DNA of 60,000 nucleotides, taken from Adiantum capillus-veneris. Lineage: Eukaryota; Streptophyta; Polypodiopsida; Polypodiales; Pteridaceae. Below the pieces are notes generated by a model, which ran no database searches, had not been told where the DNA came from, and saw only the letters and a list, made by a program, of their open reading frames with translations. Location: NCBI GenBank assembly GCA_014529385.2, contig CM043946.1, forward strand, positions 36,709,558 through 36,769,557, given 5' to 3'. Position 1 is the first letter of the stretch. Each line of letters opens with the position of its first letter. This document shows positions 9,820-21,109 of this stretch, piece by piece. The translations under genes were made by a program, and so were the position numbers.

Positions 9820-12800
9820 TTATTCAACTCAAGCTTCCAGTATCTTAGAGAGCAGTGATCAAATAAGTGCAGTCTCTGTCACAGATATGACAGATGGTTT
9901 GGAGACACAGGAGGAGGAGATGCAAAGTCGGGACTTGGGGCTTGGATCCATAAATGAAGTTGATGAATCTCTTGGCCCACAAGAGGCATGTTTTCAAATA
10001 GTGCCTTATGTTGTAAGAGATGAAGTAGCAGTAGAGACTCAGACATGGGAAGAGCACAAACTTTACATGCATAGAAGACAAGATATTCTTCAATGTACTC
10101 GCATGTTTATTTGTTTTGATTGTCCACCAATTACTTTATGTCGATTGATCCCTTATGCAACGGTGAGAGGCTTACGAGATGATGTTAGTGGATTGAAAGC
10201 TGCTTTTGCAAAGGAGGGCTACATGCAAGAAAAAGGAGCTTTTATTGTTTCAGTTTGGAATTGTAAGAAGGAGGAAGCTTATGTGACATGTATTTCATTT
10301 CTCTACTTTGGTCTTTCCTACTGTCTGTTTCTATGGTGTTTTTTATTGTTCTCATAAATAGTAGTTGAGTGTGCTTTTCTGCCTATGATTATCTTTTTTG
10401 TAGAGGACCTTGTTACTTCATGGGACCCAATATGGGTTGATATACATAAAGAGTTTGAAATTGAGCTTTCTAAAAGACCAAATCTTCAAGTTCTCTCTAA
10501 TAAAATGTTCTACGTTTGGGAGGGTAATCATAGAACGGTCGCTTGGATGGATGCTATTAAAGAGAGATTCTCCATTGATCGAGAGAAACATTGTAGTGTG
10601 CTGTGTACAGTTATTGATCTTACTCGAGTGCCAGAGATAGCTCTGCTTAGTAGCTTGCAAAGAATGAATTTGTAAGCTTCATGACTTTCTATATATTTTA
10701 GCAAAAAATTTCTATGTTGTGTTTCTGACTTTGTATATATTGTATATGAACTTGGAATAGCATGAATACACATGCTCTTGTAGTCACGCATCTTAGGGAT
10801 GAGCTTGTCAAGTGCTCCCACATTTGTGCAGTAGATCATGAAGCCTATGTAACAGGGCTACCAGAAAAAAGATTAAAAATTGATTGATGCAGTCCGTAAG
10901 AAATACTCGAAGGGTGTGGAGCCTTAGTATCCACTTACTCGTTGATACTTGGGAAAGCTCTTATATGATGTGAGTGTCTTTGGCTTGCTTTTTTGGACCG
11001 ATCTCATATTTGCTTTTTGTGAAAATTACATATATTAAATTGTCTATTGAAGGATAAAATATCCAAGTAATTGAGCCAAAGAGTATGTGCTTGTTTTTTG
11101 CAAATTATTTATTTTTAAGTATGTGTTGAAGGTTCAAATGTCCAAGGAATTGAGCCAAAGAATAAAGCAAGCTAGGCACTCAATGACAAATGAAGAACTT
11201 ATAAAAGAGGAGGAGAAAATATTGAATGATTTAGCACTCAAATATGGAGAGCGCGTTGGGAAGGTGGTTGAATTATTTCTGTTTTGGGTGTTTTTCACAT
11301 AGTGTAATAGCTGTTTAAACTTGGTTTTCTATTCGTTGCTCAAAAATTGCAATTGCTAAATATTGCTGATCCGAATCTTGGACCGGATTGCATGGTTCAA
11401 GCTCTTGCACTCAAATAGGGTCTTGATAGTTTGGCTACTCTTGAGAAATTGAACTTGATTGCTATGGATGATGCTCCTGTCTTGAGAAAATTGTTATGGG
11501 TTAATTCCTTGCTTGAGGCAAATAAGATTACTAGATCCTCTTATGGTTTAAAGAAAGGAGATCATGTGTATCGCATGTGAGTAAAGTTTCGTTAGACTTT
11601 CAAGAATCTTTGATGTAGAGTTGCTAGTTTTTTGTGATTATTTTAGTTTTTTCTCATCTTCCTTGTTATGTAGTTGGATCTGTAGAGAGGGCCTTCTACA
11701 AAGTATTTTTGATAGGGCCACAAAGTTTGTGGAGGACTTGAGCAACATTGCTAGTGGTATTTTGTTGCCTCATGATTGCTCTCTTGCCTCTTACTTTGAG
11801 GAGCTCAAGTTTGAAGCACGACCCTATCTTTATCGTCTGGAGACCTCTCTTGAAGCTAAGACAAAAACTGTTGACAAGCAAGCTATGAAGAAAGTGGACA
11901 CGGTACGCATGGCATCTCAGCGGTAGCCTACAGGTCAAGCTCATCATACTTTTATTTCAAGCTTTTCATAATTACGAAGTGTGTAGTGATGTTGTTTTGT
12001 TATTTTGTTTTAGATTTCTATTATTCTTGGTTGGAAAAGGCTTTCTTCCAGGGATTCCATTCTTAGCTAAGCACTGGGCACAACTATCTACTGGGGAAGG
12101 ATGCATGCAATCCCCTTCCATGCATAAGCTCACTGCTTGGGAGATGGAGGCATGTCCATGGCGGATAGACATAGATTTCAAGGCATGTATTGGCGAGAGA
12201 GAGAGAGAGAGCTTCATGATACTATGAGAGTTGGTGGCACATCCGTCGATGTGCCTCTCCCTCTTAGAGTGAATGAATTCAAAACAGTCTCAAACATAAT
12301 TTGTCTAAGAGCTTTTAATTCTCTTTTTCCTAAAATTATTTGTTTTACATACCGATAATATTGTGTTTTTTTTGCTTTTTTCAAGCTACAAATACTTCTC
12401 GCAAGGGAAAGGAGGTGATTGTTGAGACTAGGGTGGATGCAAATATGGAGCGAGATCATGGTGAGCTTTCACTTGCGATGCAATCATTTGTTTCGTTTAT
12501 TTATTGGAGTTAAGTCACTTTGTTTATCCTCTTGTATCGCAGTACCTCTTGGGGAGATTGTTGCAAAGAAAACCATTTCTTTTGTCTACATCGTTGATAC
12601 TCCCTTGTCTTCTCTGTCCTCATTTCCTGACTCACGATGCATGGCCATTTCTGGGGACTACATAGCCATTGTTGTTGATTTTAGGGACGGTGTTCGACAT
12701 CCGGCATGGATTCGTGTTCATGAGCACATGGGATGTGCACGCGTCGATGGGACCTTGTGCGTGCATGGTGGGAGAACAGCCACATGGGTTGCTGATTTTA

Positions 12801-12859
12801 TTTTTTTGGATCTATCCTTTGGTGGTTCCCCATTAGCCTCCCCTATTGTACCCCTTTGA
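9820..12859 (+). pseudogene. Unrecognised multi-exon gene or gene relic with ParB-like signature
   Basis: Coding-like exons are interspersed with short AT-rich introns. The first open stretch runs in frame from about 9820 through an ATG at 9887 to 10282. It contains LIPYATVRGLRDDVSGLKAA. A GT-AG intron fits 10283-10405. The next exon has YVWEGNHRTVAWMDAIKE; with the first motif this resembles the two conserved blocks of ParB/Srx-fold proteins (x-R-x-D...L and G-x-H-R-x-x-A). That exon can end at a GTAAGC donor near 10674 and join NTHALVVTHLRDEL at about 10760. Later exon-like pieces lie at 11126-11262, 11350-11580 and 11680-11926. The 3' exons 12386-12460 and 12543-12859 join cleanly across an 82-bp GT-AG intron. 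Damage includes a frameshift near 10885 and an in-frame TAG near 11418. It may be a decaying host gene or a fragment carried by a transposon; I do not recognise the family. Confidence 0.5.
12543..12859 (+). CDS. Terminal exon of the unrecognised gene
   Basis: The exon follows an acceptor (TATCGCAG) at 12542 and ends at TGA 12857-12859. It reads VPLGEIVAKKTISFVYIVDT and continues through DYIAIVVDF and HPAWIRVHEHMGC without a stop, about 105 residues. It joins in phase to the exon 12386-12460 (SRKGKEVIVETRVDAN). It is the best preserved piece of the locus. There is no domain I can name. Confidence 0.5.
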
Positions 12860-12969
12860 GATATTTGTAGCGAGGATCATGTTCGTGCAGGCATGCAACT
12901 TGCATATTCGAGTTTGTCAGACTTAGGGTGGTTGTTGATCATGGTCTCTATGGCATGTTTTTGCTTCAA

Positions 12970-14199
12970 TCATAATTTTATAAAATACTTGTCAGCTTCT
13001 CGTGCAAGCACTATGTATCTCACTTTCCATAAGCCCAATGGCATTGTAATTAGATCTACTACCCACTTGTAATGCATGGCCAATGGGTAAGTAGGGTGCA
13101 ACCCATCACGATGACGTACATTTGAATACATTTGACAGGTTTCACAAGACTCCACAAAGCGAGATACATCTTTATACATACCTTTCCACCAATACCACTC
13201 TTTCATTTTAGTAAAGGTGTCCCATACACCTCTATGTCTAGCATAAAGACTCTCATGAAACTTTTTCATAAGCTCATTTTGAGCGTCCTTATCGTTCACG
13301 ACTCTCATTGGCATTCCATTTCTTTGTTTTGAACGCTTCCATAAGTACCCATATTTCAAAAAGTATCCATAGGCCTTTCTACGTATTCTTTTGAACTCTT
13401 GATTAGTCCATCCTTCTTGCCTTGTCAAAGTGCTCAGATAGCTTCCAATGAGAAACCAATCACCTTGATATAGGTCCTCTATAAACGACTCAAGTGCATT
13501 TGACAGGCAAACATGATCACCCTTGGCATGAGAGATACTATAGAACTGTGTGCCTACATCATCGCCCTCGACAACCATGTCTTCTTCTTTTTCATACCTT
13601 TCTCTTGAAAGCATATCGGCAACTCGATTATCTTTCCCTGCAATATGCTTAAATTTTGGATTCAAGGACTTTATGTAGGCAATCCATCTTAACATAGCAA
13701 TGTCGGGAGTTGAGCAACTTGTTATCATTCTAAGAAGGGGTAGACAATCAGTCTCCACTATTACATTTGCTCCTATCAAATACTCTTTGTCACATTTCAA
13801 AGCTGTGACTACTCCCCATAACTCTCTTTTTACATGTGGATAGTTGCGTTGACGAGCACTTAGGACTTTTGCTCCAAACCTCACCACATATTGGTTGCCA
13901 TCATTATCATCTTGCCCAATCGCCCATCCAATTCCTGTGGGGCTAGTATCCACTACCACAATTACATATCTTCCACATTCATAGTTTTCTTTTCTCAAAG
14001 TTGGAGACATAAGCAGCAACTTCTTTAATTTACTCATGGCATGGGTATGCATTTCTTCCCATTGAAACTTTTTGTTCTTTCTCAAAAGCTGATACAAAGG
14101 CTTTGCTACATGTGCATAATACGGAATCCAGATAACATAAAACACGCATGCACCCAAGAACCTTCGAACCTTAGTGACATTTATACATTTCTCTTTCAT
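12970..14199 (-). pseudogene. RNase H and truncated integrase of the minus-strand Ty3/gypsy element
   Basis: The 409-residue frame starts with the RT thumb (VRRFLGACVFYVIWIPYYAH). RNase H follows, with Asp in VVVDTSPTGIGWAIG, Glu in VKRELWGV, Asp in VETDCLPLL and the last Asp in RVADMLSRERY. Next comes the integrase zinc finger, H-x3-H near FHESLYARHRG with ESCETCQMY as the C-x2-C pair. It ends in the first integrase strand VVDLITMPLGLW, then runs into unrelated DNA with FIKL-stop. The second Asp and the Glu of integrase are missing because of the truncation. Confidence 0.85.
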
Positions 14200-14379
14200 T
14201 CTCTAGATTACATCAATCTTTGCAGGACAAGGCCTTCTACCATATAGCCCACACATATGTCCCACAATAAGAACTTCATTCACACCAAACACTAACTTTT
14301 GGCCAGACAAGGTTAGGTTCACCTCTTCTAACCTTGACAAGATATTATCACAATCATTGATATGGGTTGCCACATACTT

Positions 14380-15432
14380 TCAGCACCCCCTTGAGTCTAG
14401 AGCCACATCTTTATCACTTACAACACATCCTTTGATCGGCACATCATCAAGGAAAGGCATTGTAGTTTGCAGTATGAAGTCACGTAGGACTTTTTTCATA
14501 CCATTCATCATGTGTACAACTGAATTCGTTGCCCCTTGAGGTAAGGTGCACATCCTTACTAAACCCAAGGGTGTCCTCATGGTAGTCAGGTCCCTGATTT
14601 CCATTTCTAGTTGGAACTGATCATACCCTGAGTACAAATATCCCATAGAATATATTGCCCTTCCTACAAATGCCTTTGCAAACTCATTGACAATTGGCCC
14701 TATACCCACATTTTTGATTGTCACCTTATTTACAGGTTGCATATCCTGAATAAAGCGTAAAGAACCATTTTTCTTAGGAACTGTGAACCACCTGTTTGAA
14801 TACGGAGCACAAGAATGCTCCAAGATAGCCATCTTGATCTTTTCATTAAGCAACTCAATGAGTTTTGGCAAATGAGCCGTTGGAACAAGAATAGGCCTCA
14901 AGTTCCAAGGTACATGAGGGATAGTGAAGATCACCATAGGAGCAACAATGGATGGATCAACACACCCTATCTCATAAGGCTCAAATGAAAAATCTTTTCC
15001 GTGTTTGGCAAGCATGTCTTCAAAGCATATCTTTTCATCTTTTGTCAAACTATCCTCGCAAACAACGTTTAACTCTTTCAAATAATCCTTTGTGAACTTG
15101 TGTCCAATCTTGCTTGGGTTACGAAGGCTAGGCTGCAAAGCAGCTTGCTCCATCTTATTTGTGAAATCTTTTGGTAGAGATAATCCCACTGGTTTCACTT
15201 TCTTTGCCATGGACTTATACTTAGTCTCCACTCGTACATCAACACCTTGAGAATTTTTAAAATCCTCAATGACCTTATACATTTCTATTGAGCATACTTT
15301 CCCAACCTCACTTCCCATATGCAAATTGCAATCCGTTAAAGACTCCAAATCTTGCATAGTATCCACAAAAGAACACTCATCAAACATGCCTGCAATGCAT
15401 TCTTCATCTTCTGGCAAACCATTCATCTTCAA
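14380..15432 (-). pseudogene. Reverse transcriptase region of the minus-strand Ty3/gypsy element
   Basis: The frame is about 350 residues long. Recognisable RT blocks are WFTVPKKNGSLRFIQDMQPVN, the G-Y-D-Q block (YLYSGYDQFQLEME), PQGATNSVVHMMN and the catalytic box MPFLDDVPIKG. The box is FLDD in place of the usual YxDD. In the motif A position the expected Asp (D-L-x-S-G-Y-D) is Tyr (Y-L-Y-S-G-Y-D), which should abolish catalysis. The upstream segment contains a spacer with acidic residues and a GLSLPKDFTNKM block. A stop at the 3' end separates it from the RNase H frame. Confidence 0.85.
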
Positions 15433-15712
15433 ACGTTTTTTTACACTATTTACATGTTGTCGTTCACCCTGCTTTAAGTCCTCACACTCTCTAAAAGCAA
15501 AAGATCCATAGTTTGATAATCCTACAAAACCTGTAGAAAATGTATCCTTTGCATATACATCATGCGAGAACCTTTCTCTTCTTGTACCACTGCAATTCCG
15601 CTCTACAATGGTACATGGCCAAAACCCCTCATATCCCTGTAGTCCTTGAATTCTTTATTTGTCTTTGGCAAGGGTTGCTCTCTAAGACTTTCACGGTTCC
15701 TTTCATGGTTCA

Positions 15713-15796
15713 TGTTAGGAAATAAGACGTAGCTAAATAGATAATTGAGTAGATTACTTAATGGAGAGAGACAGATTTATATACACAAGATTATAG

Positions 15797-15839
<43 letters not shown>

Positions 15840-16542
15840 CACGATATACGTGGTTCACCCAATGTGGGCTACGTCCACGGGAAAGCAGCCACTCAATGGC
15901 TTTAGTACTTCAAAACAAGAAGTAGTTTACAAAGGGATTATACCCTTAATGGAGCTCCCGCCTTGCTTCACTCTCACCACCTCACACTCACCTTGTTGCA
16001 TCAACTTCACACTATGAAATGTGTGTAGAAATGGCCTCCTTTTATAGGCCAAAAGGGCTGCCCTCTCTTATGAGAGACAGCCATATGTAGCCGCCCTTGT
16101 GCGAATAAGTCCAAATCGGACCCTCCAATCCGCCCATGTGTGGCCGCCCTTGAGAAGACAAGTCCGCTTTTGAATTCGGCCACCGGCCATTGAATTCGGC
16201 CACCAGCCACCAGCCATTGACTTCCGACCACCGGCCACCGGCCATTGACTTCCGACCACCGGCCATCGGCCATTGACTACCGGCCACCGGCCAACCGACC
16301 GGTTGTTTTTCGACCACTTTCCGGACGCCGTCCGGCCATAATATTCCGGCGGAAAAAAAAGTCTCGGGGGCCTCCGCCCCCGAGGCCTTTAAAGTTGCCC
16401 CTGATTCTTGTCCGTGAAAATTTTGGTTTCCAGTGAGTGATTTTCCTTCACGCAAGATGGCTTCTCCTCATAATGGGGGCCTTACAAATGTGCGCTTTTA
16501 CCATAGAAAATTACAAGGGTAAATCAGGCTCCATACTTAACA
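15713..16542 (-). mobile_element. Solo LTR of copia family C inserted in the Ty3/gypsy element
   Basis: On the minus strand the LTR starts TGTTAAGTATGGAGCCTGAT (from 16542) and ends CTATTTCCTAACA-like at 15713. It matches the copia LTRs at 51057-51783 and 53093-53817. The flanking 5-mers GTTCA (15708-15712) and GTCCA (16543-16547) match at 4 of 5 bases, a decayed target duplication. No internal copia sequence remains, so LTR-LTR recombination removed the body. It contains a (GA)n tract near 15797-15834 and a GGCCACCGGCC-type minisatellite at 16175-16300. The TATAAAAGGAGGCC-type promoter lies near 16045 in minus orientation. Confidence 0.92.
16175..16300. repeat. GC-rich minisatellite inside the copia C LTR
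   Basis: Variants of GGCCACCGGCCATTGACTTC are repeated four or five times. The same minisatellite sits at the equivalent place in the LTR copies near 51275-51345 and 53250-53370 with different copy number. Open frames through it (Trp-Pro-Val-Ala-Gly-Gly repeats) are artefacts. Confidence 0.85.
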
Positions 16543-17005
16543 GTCCACACAAACATCAAGGAATTGTACTGCACGCTTTCCATCCGTGCTCCTAATCCTT
16601 GCATAAGCTAACCCATCATCCATCACCTTGGTTTCCATGCGAGTAGCAGTGATGTATGGCTGCCCAAGGATAAGAGGGTATGTAGACATCTCCTGCACAA
16701 AGAAATTATGGTCATCTTTCACATTCCCTATAGTCACCTTAACATTTTGGACAAGCTCCGTACAAATCCTCTGATGACTTGTTTGCTGCATGAATCATCC
16801 ATCCATGATTTATATCAATTGGCCATTTTCCTTTTTGATAAAGACTCTTTGACATGAGGTTAATTTCCGACACGTGATCTATCAACGCAATGTATGGCTC
16901 TTCTAAGTCTCCCACTTTTACCAGGGTCTCAGTAGTTGCTCTTGCCCAATGACTCTTCAAGTAGTAGCTCCTGTGAGTGGTCTCCACTTCATCTTCATCA
17001 TCCAA
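16543..17005 (-). pseudogene. Aspartic protease domain of the minus-strand Ty3/gypsy element
   Basis: The frame 17005-16739 contains PYIALIDHVSEINLMSKSLY, which lines up with the retropepsin active-site block (D-[TS]-G-[AS]-x-[IV]); here the Asp is kept but the Gly position reads Val. The overlapping frame 16791-16537 continues with PLILGQPYITATR, the conserved C-terminal retropepsin strand. The change of frame near 16790 breaks the gene. The solo copia LTR begins right at the end of this block. Confidence 0.7.
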
Positions 17006-17231
17006 GACGCGAACATGTTTTACTCCTCCCCTAGACTTGTAGCATCCAGCAACAGTTTCTTCACCTTGCTCGCCATAGACCTGTACACCCTGTGCATTTA
17101 AAGTCTCTTCTTCACCTTGTACATGGATAGATTCAGTAAGAGACTGCTACTTCCTCTTTATGATATCAATTATTTCTTCGTGGAATTCCCGCTTTGCTAT
17201 ACCAAGGACCTCACCCAAGGTAAATTCCACC

Positions 17232-18812
17232 TTACTGTTTAGAATCCTCTCTTCCAAAACCTTTGTGTTTCGTTGCTGCCTCTATATTGGATTGGAGTTT
17301 GTAGGCCGGACCCTTTGCTTTGGATTTTTTTGCATCCTTCTTCTTGTCTTTAGAGGCTTCTTGCATAGGCACTTTGGGGACATGCATTTGTTGCGGGGAA
17401 GGTGATCTAGGAGGCACTATGTCATTTCTACCTCCACTCCTCGTTGCCCGCTTTGAAGGCCCTTCATCCCCATTCTTGCGCCTACGCTTCTCTTCAACAA
17501 TGGCCTCATTTGCTTGACATTTGGCAATATATGCATGCACTGACAAAGAGTCCACAGGGTCATTCCAACCTGTTTCAAGCCGAATGTAATTTCCAGCTTC
17601 GTGTAAAACCTCTGTAGTCATTTTACCCTTCATAGCAGATTCTATAGTGCATGGCCATAGCTCTCCAATACCATTAGATTCCTCTTCTTCAACCTTGGCT
17701 GATCCTTTTTTCTTAATAGAATCCACCTTGAACCCATAGGCGGCTGCCTCAACCATTGAGATGGCATGGCTAGTAGCCATGTCCTCAACTAGTTCCTTCA
17801 TCCCGCCTTTGCCAAAGTTTGTTCCCAAGAACTTATCTGTTTCACTTAAGTGAATTTTTCCATCTTTAAAGAAAACAAGCTCCTTTGTCAAAGCGTCTTT
17901 AAAACTTTCACAATCCCTCCTTCCATGGTCAGTACTATTACACCATATGCATCTATTGACAAAGCCTTCTCTGGTTTGTGGTCATTGCCCTGTAGATTGA
18001 CCTGATGGTTGCCCCTTTTCTTCTAGCCTTGTAAGCTTTAACTTGAGCTCTTGCATTCCTTTGACAATATCATCTAGGATGGATTTTTCTATCTTTGGAA
18101 CCACAACCACATGATTTATAGATTCTCGGGAACACTTGGGGATTGAGTAGGGTTGACTATCATCTTGTCTCTTCGTTGTTGTCGCTTAGCTAGCAGTGAA
18201 ATGGCGTCTTCGACCTCATTCCAATCAGTCTTCAAACCCTGTTCTGCATCCTTATCCTCAAGTAGTAGCTCTCTTTACCTACGGCTTGCAAAAAGAGCTT
18301 TGTCTTCTCCGAGTTTAGGGTAGCCTTGTCAGTTTTTGAAAGTTGATCATAACAGTGTTCGAATTCCCTTAGCAGTTCGGTAGGCGAGAGCCCCTCTTTT
18401 GGCCAAACTACCCACTCTAAGAAAGTCCTCTTTGTTACCCTTTCGGATTCCTCCATGAAATACTCTTCCTTCAAGGCTAATTTGAATGCTTCCCAAGTTG
18501 CCCCATGCTCATTTCTCTGATCTCGGGAACCACAAAACTTTGCACCATCTCTGCTTCAGGCACTCGATGAAGCTCCATCTCCTTTACATATCCACAAAGA
18601 TACTTTGTTACATCTTTACCTTTAAATTGTTCCAATTTCTTCATCACAGATTGAAGCGCTTTGGTTGAGGAGAGCTCCCTCCTTTCTGCAGCTTGTTGCT
18701 GCTGCATAAACACTGCAAAAGCTTGAAACATTTGCATTGTGACTGGATCAAACTGAACCCCTTGTTGCTCTTGTTTCTCCATAGCTTTAAACCTTTCTTT
18801 TGATACCTTCAA
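17232..18812 (-). pseudogene. Gag region of the minus-strand Ty3/gypsy element
   Basis: Three broken frames are visible: 18812-18477 (Gln-rich start, then LEQFKGKDVTKYLCGYVKEM, a Gag-like helical segment), 18474-18232 (FLEWVVWPKEG...LLREFEHCYDQLS) and 17891-17232 (acidic/Lys-rich, ending KDKKKDAKKSKAKGPAYKLQ). Gag proteins assemble the particle that packages element RNA. A frame change near 18476 and stops between 18232 and 17891 disable it. No CCHC knuckle was found. Confidence 0.65.
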
Positions 18813-18835
18813 TGAAACTTTTTAACCCTCACCCT

Positions 18836-19879
18836 AGCCTACTTTGCGTCAGGTTCACCAAAAACGTGTCAAGAAGTGCACAGTGCGACTAGGAAAGCGC
18901 CAGGCCTCTGACTGTGAGGATTCGTAGCAAAATCAAGCGAGTCATAGATGATTTGAAGCCAAAAACACACTAAAAAAAAACAAACTCCAGCCATGAAAGC
19001 TCCACTTTGAAAAAGAACCAATACTAACTCAAAACTCCTGTGTGTGTGAAGATTAGGTGTAGCCTCGCTCCCAATTGCACAGATGCAGTGCTCATTTGAC
19101 CTGTTAAAAACCCTAAATTTACGCTTTGATTCTTCATCGTGACCATTTCATGAAAGCTTTATTACTTCATTGGAGAAGCCCAAGTAGTTATTTGAGGAGG
19201 GGAAACCCTAATTGGAGGCCTCATAGCCTCAACCATGTAGTGGAAGCAGCACGGGACTGCACTAGCACCCTGTAAAGGAATGGCTATATCTCCTTGCTCA
19301 TGTGCCCCAAATGAGCTCATTCTTGGATCTAAATTTTCCCACACAGATTGAGAAATAATGCCAGAGTCTTTGATGTGAAAATTTTATCTATTTTGAGCAT
19401 CTTTAAGGCTATTTTTGACCATTTTTAGGGCATTTTTAGCCCAAAAATGTCACTTTTTGTCCGTAAAAAGCCCAAAAAAGCTGGGAAAAATCCCTAAAAC
19501 CGTGGAAAAATCCCATTGGCCTCAAATTTCATGTAGAACCTCATTTTCCCACTTGGTAAGCATTTTGGACAGGTCTTTCATGCCAGCGCACGAAACCTAC
19601 TATTTTTGGCCGAGATTGCCCGCATTGAACATTCTAGGAAAAAAGAGCGTGCCACTTCAAAACACTTGAAATTTGTACATTCTTAAAGGAAATTAGGCAT
19701 ATATTTATGTGAAAAAGCATTCCATGGTGCCACGTGTAGGGCCTCGCCCGCCCGGCAAGGTAAGTAGATGACTGTAACCGTGACATTCATTTTTGCATAT
19801 ATCACACTATGTACATTGTAGCATTTGGTCCCACACATCATAAACATTAAGAGTGAGGTATATACTTTAATTTCACATT
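18836..19879. other. Unassigned DNA between two retroelements
   Basis: By position this should hold the 5' leader and possibly LTR of the minus-strand Ty3/gypsy element, and the outer part of a copia X LTR. I could find neither a matching LTR pair nor a primer binding site. A TTTTTAGGGCATTTTTAGCCC-like inverted phrase near 19400-19450 is the only structure noted. There is no supported coding sequence. Confidence 0.5.
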
Positions 19880-20669
19880 ATGAACGTGCCATGGCACGAC
19901 AACGGACTTTTTTCGGCCAAGGCGGAGATTTCGACGACGACCTTACAGGTTGTGTGGTTTTTCCGACTGACGAACATTTTTCGGCCGAGGCGTAGTTGTC
20001 GGCATCGGCATTACAAGTGGAGTTCATTGACAAATTTTGGCATACAAATTCTCCCGGACTCTTTTCCCACTTTAGTGTGCACTTTCAATCATTTTCTGGC
20101 ATTGATCTACTTGTACTTTTCATACGGTTTGCAGTGATGCCATTGTTTATGGTTCTGATGTATGATCTTTCCGGATTCTGAGAGACATTGGTCTCTGATC
20201 TTGTGCATTGCCTACCTTGCATTTTTACCTTGTCGGTTTGACTGATTTTCTTGATAGGTTTCACATGTTTTTGGCATAGATTTGTGATTCCGGTTTATGG
20301 TCATTCGCGGCCGTTTGCATATGGTTTTGGCACATGCTTGATGCCTTCTTGTACGTGCATTTTTGAGAGCATCTTTGAGTGCCGGGGAGCTCTATTGAGA
20401 GCATTGTTTCCGCTTTGATCATATTTTTGGATTGCACTTGTTTCGGCGCTTGTTGATGCACAATCACTCCATTTATGTACGTTGAGTGCGTATTGCCATT
20501 GTATACCTAGTGTGGAGCAGGTTTTGGCATTGCTCTTTGCCATAGAGCTACCGTTTATGGTTTATGGTCATTGGACTCCTCTTTCAAAGACTTAAGTGGT
20601 TGAGATTTATCTCCCACTTTTCCATAACTTTTCTTGAAAGGATTTTGCCATTTGATAGTGGTCGAGTTC
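19880..20669 (+). mobile_element. Copia X LTR, left part (split by chromovirus)
   Basis: The segment is similar along its length to 37560-38320: both have ACAGGTTGTGTGG / ACAGGTGGTGTGGTTTTT, GAGGCGTAGTT, a GTGGAG(T/C)TTCTTTGA-like block, and a late ATAGTGGTC phrase. It stops at 20669 where the chromovirus begins, and the interrupted phrase resumes at 29193 (AGTTTACTCCCACTTTGGCA). The outer left boundary is not certain. Confidence 0.6.
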
Positions 20670-21058
20670 TGTCATAATAACTAATATCTAATTGTCATAA
20701 ATGATTTTCTCATGTTAAACTAATTATTTAATATGGGGAAGTACCAGGGGAGAGAAAGCTAGATTATTAATAAGGCTAGAAGACTGGTCACAGTAGGGGG
20801 CCCACAGTAGGGATCCAAAGGGGTACCATCTGCAGAAGAGCAATGTCCAATGTGCAATGTGCAATGTGCAATGAATGGGCTCCAAAGACCTTAGGGTTCA
20901 GCCCATTAAGACTTCCAAAAGGTTAAGTTCCAAAATTTTCAAGTGTAAGTCCAATGGTCAAATGTTAACGGAATTGGATGCTTTGTGTGTACAGAAGTCC
21001 AAATAGAGGACAGATTAGAGGGCGAGCTGGGAAGATGACAAAGCTTGTGAAGTGACTA

Positions 21059-21109
<51 letters not shown>

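Larger units (their letters stand above)
12970..18835 (-). mobile_element. Ty3/gypsy-type retrotransposon, 3'-truncated, minus strand
   Basis: Going from 18.8 kb downward, gag, protease, reverse transcriptase, RNase H and the start of integrase appear in the canonical Ty3/gypsy order. Integrase is cut off shortly after its first catalytic block near 12985, so the 3' end and 3' LTR are absent. A solo copia LTR (15713-16542) separates protease from reverse transcriptase. No 5' LTR could be delimited in 18836-19700. The phrase set FGAKVLSARQRNYP...VETDCLPLL...RVADMLSR does not look like the chromovirus or Tat elements elsewhere in this window, so it is a third Ty3/gypsy lineage. Confidence 0.85.

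Noticed and set aside
16007-16455. Open frames with Trp-Pro-Val-Ala-Gly-Gly repeats (also near 51144-51508 and 53100-53527)
   Set aside because: They lie inside copia LTRs and read through a minisatellite; LTRs do not encode protein here.
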